From Oikopleura dioica (lineage: Eukaryota; Chordata; Appendicularia; Copelata; Oikopleuridae): DNA of 64,000 bases. The notes beneath the pieces are model-generated. The model ran no database searches and was not told where the DNA came from. It saw nothing but the letters and a program-made list of their open reading frames with translations. Positions within the stretch are counted from its first letter, which is position 1. Each line of letters begins with the position of its first letter. Of this stretch, positions 20,940 through 30,900 are shown piece by piece. A program made the position numbers and the translations under genes. The stretch covers positions 14,182,157 to 14,246,156 of the forward strand of contig OU015566.1 in NCBI GenBank assembly GCA_907165135.1, read 5' to 3'.

Positions 20940-22375
20940 GGCTCCGAGGCCAGCTTCTCAAGCGCTTCAGATTCTAGTGGTACCAGTGCTGGGTGGGCTG
21001 CCACTGAGAGTAGGGATCTTTCTCTGAGATGCTCAGAGTCCTCGCCGTAATTAAAGACCCATAATTGGGGGACCACTTTGTAGGGGATCCAGAGAATCCA
21101 GTTGGAGTTTCCTTTGCCGACTTCTTTGATTCTGACCGTCGTGTTAATTGGATTAACCTTCTTTGCTGCTAATTCTAGCCACTTTTTCAGCGAATTGGAG
21201 TCTTTCAGTTCTTTCCAGTCCGTGTGCCACTGTGTGGGCATTTCTTTGCAGCTTCCGTCTTGTCCGATGACGGAGTCTTGGGCGAGTTGCTTGTGCACCA
21301 AATGAAGCAGCAATGGCGTAAGAATCTTAGTCAGCGGCGTCGGGTTCGGCGTCGCAGAGTCTACTGAGGCATATTCACCGATCACATCGATGATCCATGC
21401 ATTTGCATTTGTTGGTCCCTTCCTTGCCCACTGGGTGTCTCTGTCTTCTTTGAGCTCCAGCCAGGCGTTTCTCTGGTGGCAAATTTCGTGCCAGTCACTG
21501 TGAATCGATTTCAGCATTTTGAGTGAGTCCAGGAGCTCCTGCGGCTTCATGAAAGCGTCTGGTCTTGGCATCGAGTCGAAGATCGTTTCGAGGCCCTTTT
21601 TTATGAGTCTTCGGAGCCAGTTTTCGTCAGTGAAGCTTGGTCTTTCGTAGTTCGCTTGAGTCCTGACTTTACTTTCCCTGATCACTCGGAGGCAGACGTG
21701 GTGCCAGAAACCTTCATCTAGAATGTCTTGATTCTCGGAGCCTTCCCATTCGCAAAACCAGTCTTGGCCGTTGATTTTTTCCCAGTTCTTTAGTTCTTCC
21801 AGGATACTGAACGGAAAGAGTCTGCCCTTTTCTTCTGATTTTTGAAGGTTCGGAGCCGGGTGGGAGTCTGAATTTCGGGCCACGATTCTGAGCGGGCCTT
21901 TAGTGCTTCCTGTCTTTAGCGCTTCTAAAAGGCTGAAGATGGTTTCGTGGTCGTCCAGTTTGACGCTAGGAGCGTCGTTTGTTCCCAACGATTCTTGCTT
22001 CAACAACTTCGTGGGACTCTCCGATGGCTTGAACGGGTATGGCTTGGATTCCAGTAGCCAAGAGTCTGGGCGGTCATTCTCCGCTTCTGCAATTTCTTCC
22101 ATTATAATGGAGAGGATGAAGGCGGGTTCGTTGCTTTGGTGGGCTATCCAGAGTGACTCTTTCCCTGATGGTGCCGTAAATATGATTTGGGCCCAAGAGG
22201 AGAGTTCTGAGAAGTTGAATCTCGCCTTTGAAGGAGTTTGGCGATCGAAAACCAATCTGTGATTGGATAGAGGCTCGTTCGCATCCGCAGGGACGTAGAG
22301 TCTTAAGAGCCTAGGTGCTATTTTCGGAGTCGCCATTGCCGTACGGGAGAGTCTTTTCCAGTTTATCTGGCTCAT
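20858..22375 (-). CDS. Large retroelement ORF, 505 aa
   Basis: ATG at 22373-22375, stop at 20858. The protein is soluble-looking, with many Trp residues and no membrane segment. It overlaps the next ORF by 82 bp in another frame (-1 relation). No Cys/His cluster or nucleotide-binding motif stands out. It is the first large ORF after the A1 repeat and has no counterpart in standard YR retrotransposons that I can name. Confidence 0.55.
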   Translation of the reverse strand: MSQINWKRLSRTAMATPKIAPRLLRLYVPADANEPLSNHRLVFDRQTPSKARFNFSELSSWAQIIFTAPSGKESLWIAHQSNEPAFILSIIMEEIAEAENDRPDSWLLESKPYPFKPSESPTKLLKQESLGTNDAPSVKLDDHETIFSLLEALKTGSTKGPLRIVARNSDSHPAPNLQKSEEKGRLFPFSILEELKNWEKINGQDWFCEWEGSENQDILDEGFWHHVCLRVIRESKVRTQANYERPSFTDENWLRRLIKKGLETIFDSMPRPDAFMKPQELLDSLKMLKSIHSDWHEICHQRNAWLELKEDRDTQWARKGPTNANAWIIDVIGEYASVDSATPNPTPLTKILTPLLLHLVHKQLAQDSVIGQDGSCKEMPTQWHTDWKELKDSNSLKKWLELAAKKVNPINTTVRIKEVGKGNSNWILWIPYKVVPQLWVFNYGEDSEHLRERSLLSVAAHPALVPLESEALEKLASEPWTTQNVKNASRRSRNQPEIITPPEPA

Positions 22376-22418
22376 GAGCAGAAGGGTGTTTCTTTGAGAG
22401 GATCAAAAAAAAAAAATT

Positions 22419-22625
22419 CTAAGAATGGGGAAAAGATTCTTCCTTCTGGGCTAGCCGAGGGATTCTGAGGTTTTTCTTTTGAGATCCTTTCCTGGAAATA
22501 TCCTCGTCGAGGGTTTGGATTCTTCTTTGAGAGTTTTCAATTGGGCGTGTAGGATCTGAGTCCAAAGCCACTCCCCATTTGGGGCCGAATTCCTCCGCTG
22601 CCTTAACGAAGGCTTCTTCGATCAT
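22419..22625 (-). CDS. Short first ORF of the retroelement, 68 aa
   Basis: ATG at 22623-22625 and stop at 22419, close behind the A1 repeat. Polar and basic; begins MIEEAFVKAAEEFGPKWG. It may be a leader exon spliced onto the 505-aa ORF, whose ATG is 44 bp further on. Evidence is only the open frame. Confidence 0.35.
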   Translation of the reverse strand: MIEEAFVKAAEEFGPKWGVALDSDPTRPIENSQRRIQTLDEDISRKGSQKKNLRIPRLAQKEESFPHS

Positions 22626-22889
22626 GTCTGAAGAAGAGGAGTAAATAGTGAGTCCCGCTGAACTGGGGAAGAAGAATTCCGAACTTCTTTAAGGAAAGAT
22701 TCTCTTTTTCTTTCTCTTTTTTTTTTTGATTCCTTCAGAGTAGCCTGAGAGCTGATTGGCTCGGCTTGGCGCACCGGTGTGGCCGCTAATGGAGGAAGCT
22801 TGAGCCTTAGACGCACTGCGTGAGGCTGAAGAGGTTTATAGTCCTGGGACTGGTGAAATAAGCGGTAGCATCGATTGATGGTCTACCTA

Positions 22890-23156
22890 GAGTCTTTTGA
22901 TTCAGCTAGGAGTCTTATTGGTAATGCTTCTGCTGAGAAAAAGCCTCTATTTTAAATTTCTCGATTTAGGTTTTAGCTGCAGGCTAAGAACCTTTAGAGT
23001 GAACCTGCGTGATTCCGGTGCACCCGCTCGAAACCAGGTGCTCTCGGGCGCCTTTGTCACCTTTTGCTGCGTCCTGGGAGTCCCTGCCATTGGTTACTAG
23101 GCTCTCCTGCCGCGTTCTATTTCTAGCGGGCTGCTAATCCCTTTGTCCTAGATTCG
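22890..23156 (-). repeat. A1 copy of 267-bp split direct repeat
   Basis: The 5' terminal repeat of the element in its own orientation, identical to A2 at 8622-8888. Its outer edge (23156/23157) is the right insertion boundary. Confidence 0.9.
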
Positions 23157-23246
23157 ATGAAAATTGTCATAAAAGAAGTTGCGAAAGCTGCGAAACGCTT
23201 TTGGGACTGGGCCTGTTCTTTCTCTTCTAACACTCCTGCTTGCTAA
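23157..23246 (+). pseudogene. 3' part of the interrupted small ORF
   Basis: Twenty-nine codons and a TAA, in phase with 8166-8453 if the element is removed exactly. It begins with hydrophobic-basic heptads (KIVIKEVAKAAKRFWDWA) that match the periodicity of the helix on the left side. Inference only. Confidence 0.4.
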
Positions 23247-23361
23247 AAACATTATTTCACGTCCAGATCTATGCACATCTCTGATCTCGAAGTTAAATAT
23301 AGAACAAAAAAATGAAGTGAGTTTTTTATTTACAGATCTGAACAAGAAGCAGCTTTTGAAA

Positions 23362-24149
23362 TCAAATTTCGCCGGCAGCAATAAGGCACGTAATCAAGCA
23401 ATCATCTGAGATTGACTGGATGTAATTGACGATAGATCCACAGGGGGATTGAGTGCTGTACTCCAGGCTACCGCCCATTGCGCGAATTTCCTCGATGCTG
23501 CAGCTAAGGTCGTCTTCTTTCTTCTTGTCGAATCTAATTTTTCTGTCCACGGTGCCCTCCACGTCGTCGAGGCAGAGACTGAGCAAAAAAACAGTTACTT
23601 ATGAAAAGTTAAAAAATAGAATGGCGGGAATATTTTGCTCATAAACGAACAATTGTCGCTCCCAAAATAAATTCGAGGAGAGAGAAGTTGTGGTGATAAC
23701 ATGTTCGACTAAAATCGATAATTGATCGTGCTCTTGTAATTTACTGCAGTTCATCGAAATTAAAAAAAGTTTCCCAAGTCTTTTCCAAAAAAATACTATT
23801 TCGACGGAATTCCATAATATACGTTTTTTGCTATCAAAACTATAGACGGTAGAATTGCCGCTCTGATGTAAAATTATAATTAATTGAATAAACCTTTCAA
23901 AATAACTTCAAAATAACGGGTCTATCTAAAACCAATGCTCCGAAAACTGTCGAAAAATTTACTCATCGATTCAACTTTGTTTCTCTTTGAACTTTACCTT
24001 ATCGTCGTTTGCTTGTCCTCGTTAAAATCCTGTGCAATTGACCATAAAGCAATATTTTCAACAGTTCTTCTGACAGCATTCTTCAAATTATCTCTCGAGT
24101 CCCCATCGGCCCCGGAAAGAGCCAACGCAAAAAATAATGGTAATTTCAT
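23362..24149 (-). CDS. Predicted small secreted Cys-containing protein, 122 aa
   Basis: Exon 1 (24149-23998) starts with MKLPLFFALALSGADG, a convincing signal peptide. The donor at 23997 joins in phase to an exon from 23578 to 23362 through a ttgctcag acceptor. The mature part has about five Cys and a moderately acidic composition. A nearer acceptor at 23947 gives a 58-aa alternative. The main intron is about 419 nt, long for this genome, which lowers confidence. Family unknown. Its 3' end is about 200 bp from the right boundary of the large retroelement. Confidence 0.45.
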
Positions 24150-24972
24150 ATCTCTAAATATTCCATTCAGATCTTTCAAAAAAGAGTAGAAAACGAGAGT
24201 TCCGAGCGCAAAAACGGCGCTCAGCGCGCGGTGCTTTGGCGCTAGTGAGCTGCGACTGGGACTTTTCACGAGCTAGAATTTCGGAGCTAGAATTTAATGT
24301 TTCTAAAGAGCTTTTTTGATAGATCGATCAATTTAAGCTTCAGTTAAAAATGCCCTTGAATATTCCGTTTTGACATTTCGATTTTCATTCAAATTTTCAA
24401 CTCTTAGATTTGATGAATCTTATCTTCTCCCCCGGAGATACGTTGAAAGGAAACTTGTCTTATCTTCCCCGCATTCTTACTCCCATTTCTGAGGTATAAT
24501 TACTCCCAAAAGTGCACTAGAACGAAATTTGAGAAAATCAGTAAACACACTCCGAACTCTTTATTTTTCTTTCGCCCTCTTCCTCGAACCGATTCGTGAA
24601 GCTTAAGAGGTTTAGCTCTGCGAAAACTCTCCGGGGCCTCTCAGCTGCACTCGTGCCGGATCTTAGAATCCTCTTCTCGCTAGAAAAAAGAGCTGCGAAA
24701 TTAAACTTGCTCAACCTGCGCATTGCTCACAACCCACAAGCTGATGTTAACGACGCTTCATGATATAATTAAGGCCCTTTTCTGCCATTTGAAATTTCTC
24801 ATGGTTTTTAAATGCAAAATCGAGTTAATTTCAGAGCAGCTGAAAGATTGTTAATCCAATCTTAGATGCTTCGAGCGAGCAAAAAAGTACGTATCCGTCG
24901 TGTTTTTATTTTGGTCCGAAGTGTGTTTGAAGTGAGGTCAAAAAGAAACAGTGAAAAAGGGCTTGGCAAATC
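24150..24972. other. Intergenic region
   Basis: Between the secreted-protein gene and the 3' end of UBE3A. A minus-strand ORF at 24723-24538 (61 codons, basic) starts with ATG but has no supporting context. I see no RNA gene or repeat. Confidence 0.4.
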
Positions 24973-27900
24973 TCAGATCATCCCGAAGCCTTTGGCGTTT
25001 TCCATCGCTTTGAAGAGTTTGGTTTTTAACTTTTCTCGGTCCGAGTAGGCAGGAAGCAGAAGAATATTGAAACATGTATGGGCTGAAAACAAAAGCAAGT
25101 TAGAAATGTTTAAAACAGAATATCTACAGCGCATAAATCAAACAAACCACAAACGCGGTTAAAAAGAGGGGGTAGCAAACTACTCAAAATTCAAGAGCTA
25201 ACTATTTAGTCGATCTTGTATTTAGCGCGATTTAGCATGTTTAACATGGTCAATCAGGAGAATGAATTTTTGAAAATTTTGAACTGCTCTGCCCTTTCTT
25301 TGATTTGCGGAATGTTAAGTGATACCTGTGGGTAGTCGATCAGAATCCGGCCCTGACCGTTGAATTTTCGTTTTCAATCTGGCCAGACCGCCAACTGGCA
25401 CTTTGTCTGATCCGGTATAAAATTCCAATAGCTTGCGTCGCTCTCCCTCGTCCATTTCGTCAAACACCGACCAGAACTAAAAGCGATTCAACAGCCGTTC
25501 CAATCAGACCCCGATTTACCGCTTTAATGCTCTCGTGAGCCGCTGAAAATCCTCCATCATAAGTGCATGTTCGTTTAAGCTCATCCCAATCGTAATCCCG
25601 TTGGCCAATGACAATCGCTTCCAACTCTTCTGGACGGAAAAGCGCACGTAGGGGCGAACGCTGAGTCACGAGGAAAAACCCTTTTCGGAACGCATTGAAC
25701 TAAGTAAACTTCATTTCCATGAGTGAAACGAGGGCGCTTACAGATTTATCGATGCTCTTGTTCAGTAAAAAGTCCGCGTAGAGTTCAACAAACTCAAACT
25801 TGTTCAATCCATCCACGTCTCGTTCCCGTCCATTTTTGCACAAATCAAACTCGACTGGCTCGCCGAACATATCTTTCAACGTGACAGAAAATGTCAAACA
25901 CATACTTTCCACTGTATCCTAAAACCAACAGTGTTTATCGTCTAAACCCTCAGTCCCTACCTTATCAGCTTCGAGCAGTTGAGTTAAATTTCGGTACACA
26001 TCGGGGTGGGCAAATTCCAAATCTTGGAACTCGCCCTTGCCGCCAAGGAGCTTTTTGAAAATGCACGTTGAAAGGTTGATGTCCAAATTGATGCTGTTGT
26101 AAATTGCCAAGCCTGAAACCGCTTTTTTAGACAACGCCGGGGTCAATTATTAAATCGGGCTAAATCATTTTTTGACCTACCTAAGAGCATGCCAAGAAGA
26201 AGATATTCTTTCTCCGTGTCCTGAAATTGCACAGGATTGAACTGGTGGTAGCCCGTGTCCTCGTTGTACTGGAACATGCCATAATCCGGTTTGAGTATTT
26301 CGCCCAACAACAACGTGAAGAACTCTTGACAAATCAAATTAGTAAAACTAGATGGTTAATGTTTTCAGTCGAACCTTTGCTGACTCCTCCTTCGTCGATT
26401 CCTTGTTCGCCATCGAACTGGACCACAAACTGCTTCTGCAGCGCTGCTGGGTCATCTTGAATCACCATTTCCAGCTGCAAAAGTGTGTCTTGGATGATAT
26501 TGTTTCGGGAGACGTTTATGATCAAAAAAGGCAGCTCTCTCATCGCTCCAAGAAATTCGACGTTTCTCCTGATCATGACTTGTTTCTCCCTCGAGTCGTA
26601 AAACAAAAAGCTCGTCTTTCGCTCCGTATTCAGCATAAAGGGATGATGGAAGAATGAAAAACGAGTGTCGTCCTCTTCTGCTTCGTCGAAAAGTCCGTCT
26701 GGATACCTCAGATTGATGAAATCCCTTTCGACTCGCAGCGCTAGAATACTGGATTAGAACGCGCGACATGTAAATTCACTTTGAAAATTTGCACTTTTCG
26801 GAAATTCCGTGTGCGGGAGAATTCAGCAAGCAAGATGCCATCCTGGCTAAGAAGTGAGAAGGTGAATTTGTTCGTACCATTATTGATGACTTCATTGACA
26901 AACTCAGAGTAAGGTATTTTCGGGCGATTCACGCTGATCCAATTTACGCCGAGTTTCTTGCACAGCGGATCGGTCATTGTCCCGCCAGAAGCGACTTGAT
27001 TCAGCAAGTTGCTCCGCAGAAGTTCGTCAATAACGCGTTCATCCTCTGTTTGCTCATTTAGACCTCCGTTGTTTCTGTTTTCAGCTGCTTCTGCTGCAGG
27101 AGCATCCACATCCATCTCATTATTTTCAGTTTGCTCCTGACTTGACGATGAATTGACGATGTCGAGGTTGGATTGGAGATTTGCTTTCCAGTCAAGCATT
27201 GGCTCCGGGTCCACTGACGCGGTTTTGATTATATCGAATAAGAAATCCGCGTAATTCGGTATTAAAATATATGGCGCAACTCCAATCCGGGATGACGCCC
27301 AGTGGTTGGAAAAAGTCATGTTTTGGAAAGAAGTGATTTGAATAATCTTACTCGAGGAATTTTAATCTAATCAATTAAAATGTTGTTACTCCAAAGCTTT
27401 CAGTCTATGTGGCTGTGGTGGAAACATAACTTTATTTAATTAATGAAGCTTCTCCCTTTCGACATAATTTATGAATATGTGGATCTTCAGAACAGAACAA
27501 AACCGTTCCTAGCGCTGCTAGAAATAGGTACCTCATGGTACGCACGTAGCTAATGATCTTGGCGTCCTTGTGCACGTCTCGATCCGTGTCAATCTCGACG
27601 CATCTGAAAAGCGTAATTACGACCACTAGCTGCTGGTAGGTCATCGTAATCTAATTTGAAACCTCTGCGTCTCTGTCATTAAGGGGGTAGAACTAGGATT
27701 TTTGAAAATAGGCAATTCTAGACCGGCGCTCAAAGCTAAACAAGCTTAGATATTCTTATTCTCTCTTCGGCTGAAGATAAAGCAAACCTAGATCTAACAA
27801 CATTTTTCTTAAAAATTTTTTTCGTCAACAGATTTCCGCGGTAGAGAGCCAAACGTCCACCCATCCCTTCAAAAATCGCGATTTTAGCCCATTCGCGTCC

Positions 27901-30900
27901 TCAAATTTCTCGAGTCACGTGACTAGCCAAATTTTTTAAATTTCATTTTAAGACAGTTTAACCCTTTTTCTAACAACATTTTAAAGGAAATTGTCCAATC
28001 ATAAAAAATGATAACGTAATCGAAGCGCTCGAAAACTGGAAGTCGAAAATCGCGGATCGGCCAAAATCAAGGAAGAAAAATTCGAAATGTGATGAATATA
28101 CTGACTGTTATCGTCTTCTTTTTACTCGTTTTTTGTTGTCAATAAATTAAATATTCTTTCTTATCAAAAATATGATCGAAAAATATCATTTTTGACGATG
28201 ACTTTTTGATTAGGATAGCTCGCGCCGTCGCGGGTCGAAAATACTGAAGCAGGGCAGGAAAAGCATCAAAATCTCGCACTTTATAAAATCAAATTCAAAT
28301 TTTGAAATGAGTCCAGCAGATAAGAGAAATAAAAAGGCTTTAGACCTTCGTTTCCTCCTTCTTCTAGTGCAAGGTCATCATCATCTTCCAGCTCGAGCAC
28401 ATCTTTTGAAAAAAATGAAGTAAGATTATTATAGATTTGCATTTTTAGATTTTGATAACAAACTTAGACCCGAACACATATTTTTTCTAATACATTACGA
28501 TCACTAAATTTAGTTTACAAACATGTTTGTCAATTACTTCAAATTGTGCCAGCTTGTCAACGATGTTGTCACCCATTCTCAGAATTGTAGAAATGCGTAT
28601 TTTCTACCAAGGAATGGGATTTCTAAAAATTTAGAATCGGAGCTTCTGGAATAACCACTTGTTCTTGCCGGTCTTGTATAACCCTAAAAAAGTTTGACCA
28701 GTTTGATTGGCGTCGGTTTCAGCATTCAGTTCGCTTGCCAATGCGGCGAGAAGATACAGTTCAAAACTGTTTCTGAAAATTTCAATAGACAGTTTGCAGC
28801 TGGCTGCACTGTTTCCGGAATTCGAACAGTCAATGCTCAAAGACTACTCCTGTTTCTCAATTTTGGAGCGGTTTTGAAAAATGGTCAATCAAATAGCGTC
28901 AATTTGACTCGATCCGATTCTGCTTTTGGTAAAGTGAGAAAAGATGTTCATGTTTCTCTGATGAAAATTTCTGACGAAAATATGAGTTCTTACAAAGCGA
29001 AAGCAGAGCGCCGACTTCAGCTTGACGATCCTAATTCGGGAATCTATTTTGCTGGAGACGGACAATATGAACGGTTCTTATTTATTCGATAAAGTTGTCA
29101 AAGAGCATTTTTGCGCTACACTTTCATCTAATGCATTATTTTTCTGGATGTACCTAACCAGGTCTCCTTTTTTCCCATAATCCATGACAATGTATATTGA
29201 ACCAAATGATAAGGCAAGAGTTTGAAATGAAAATGATAAAAAATCACTATTAGCATTTTACTTTTTTCCAAACTTTCATAAAGTTGACAACGGGATTCAA
29301 AAGTTACGCCTGTAGCTATACAACGATGATGGTTCCGCAGAACGTGACCGACGATGATAGACCAAAGATTATCAGTAATTATGTCCAGAAAAGATCAGAC
29401 ACTTCGAACTGTGATGGACCTGGTCAAATCGCACATTGTAAAGCCAGTAAGTTCTTTATACCTCAGCCCCCTAGGTGGCAGGAGAATAAATTTATTCTCC
29501 TGCCACCTAGGGGGCTTTTTTGCGTTATATGACAGTAATATTAGATGAAATGGAATATCTTTCTTTCACAAAAATGGCGACTGATGTTCTTCTCCCACTC
29601 CATGAAACCACTTCTAAGCCGCTCCGATTCGCGACGGATGGAGACATCAAGTACAAGCATCCTTTGCTTTACACGAAGCATTATTCTCCTGACTCAAAAA
29701 AGGCTGGAGATGTTATTCTTTCTGAAGAAGCAATTATTTTTTTGCGCGACAAAGGTACTTATAATCTTTGGATTTATTTTACTATCAAATTACAGCGCAC
29801 GTTTTGAAAAACGTCAGTAATCGTGTGGAGACCATTGATAAAACAGTAAAGCTGTTTTATCCAAATTGCTTTGGTGGAAACTGTAAACGACGATTCATTC
29901 AAGGGTGAGTTCTACGAAAACATTTTTCTTTCAAATTACAATTCTCACAATTCATTTTGATCGATAAATACTCTTGTTTTCATCAGTGTCTGATGAAAAG
30001 TGCGAACACACAGCGTTTTTAGCGAAGTTGGGAAAGACATCATCATGAAAAGCGAAAAACGGGTTGACTTTTGACCTTCAGATAAGTCAAAATAAAACGG
30101 TTTTGTATTTCACGCTTGGTTTTTAGAGTAACTATTGAAAATGAACTCAATTTATATTTTTAGCCTTCAAACTCTTATTGCTCGGTTGATCAAGGAAATT
30201 GGAGAAGATGAAGATTTTTATGAAGATGAGACGATTCGAGCTCGTTTTCGATATTTCATTCAACACTGCAACAACCAGCATGACAACTGTTTGGATCCAG
30301 AAAAATGCAGCAGAAAAATCCCGATTTTTGATCGAGAAAGCGCGAAGAAGAACCCTGATGCACAACTGGCTTCATTCCTTGATGAAATGAAAATTGCGTA
30401 TTTTGAAAATACCGATTTTTTTAAAATCATGAGAAAATCCGCCTCGACAAGCTTCGTAGAAGCATTTCATGCCCTGCTCACCTCTCGATCCCTCATCGAC
30501 AAATCAAAGATAGTGACCGTCTCGACCAGAGTTTGAAAAAATGCTAAAATCATGCATAAATATGTTAGCTCGAGAGGCCACAGTCTAATTTTTGTTATGA
30601 GCGACAGAGTATGAGCAAGGGTCATTTTATGCTCTTTTCATTTCATCCTTTTCAGGCTGACTTGGATCAAGGAACAAGCTCGAAAGGACGCTTCTTTACC
30701 AGAAATGACGCTCAAGGCTAGAATTCACAAATGGCTTGACCATTTTTTCAAACTCTGGTTCCGTCTCTTCTCGCTGAAGCATCAGTGTCTGTTGGTACAA
30801 TAATTTGGAACGAAGGAGAGGCTAATGCTTTTTCCTTGATTTCAACAAAACTTGGATTTACGCTCAATGATCCTGTTATCGAAAAATTGCAGTCATTGAA

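Larger units (their letters stand above)
8454..23156 (-). mobile_element. 14.7-kb tyrosine-recombinase retroelement (Ngaro/DIRS class), intron-rich
   Basis: Read on the minus strand, the order is A1 (22890-23156), internal genes, B1 (8889-8932), A2 (8622-8888), a 124-bp unique stretch, B2 (8454-8497). A1 and A2 are 267 bp and identical as read. This is the split-direct-repeat layout of Ngaro/PAT-type YR retrotransposons, except that A2 and B2 do not touch. Coding content agrees: reverse transcriptase with YLDD, RNase H, and a complete tyrosine recombinase. No target-site duplication is visible, as expected for recombinase-mediated insertion. Unusual points: the length (family members are typically 4-8 kb), at least six extra ORFs upstream of gag-pol, and many spliceosomal introns in the sense orientation. 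The ORFs are mostly open, so the copy looks young. Confidence 0.85.

Noticed and set aside
8454-23156. Classification as an LTR (Ty3/Gypsy or retroviral) element because of the identical direct repeats
   Set aside because: There is no DDE integrase or aspartic protease in the frames; the element has a tyrosine recombinase, a DIRS-type RT and split B repeats instead.
27432-27644. ORF start at 27644 as the beginning of a separate gene
   Set aside because: Homology to UBE3A shows that only the part from 27603 down to 27542 is an exon; the upstream codons lie in the intron before a ttttcag acceptor.
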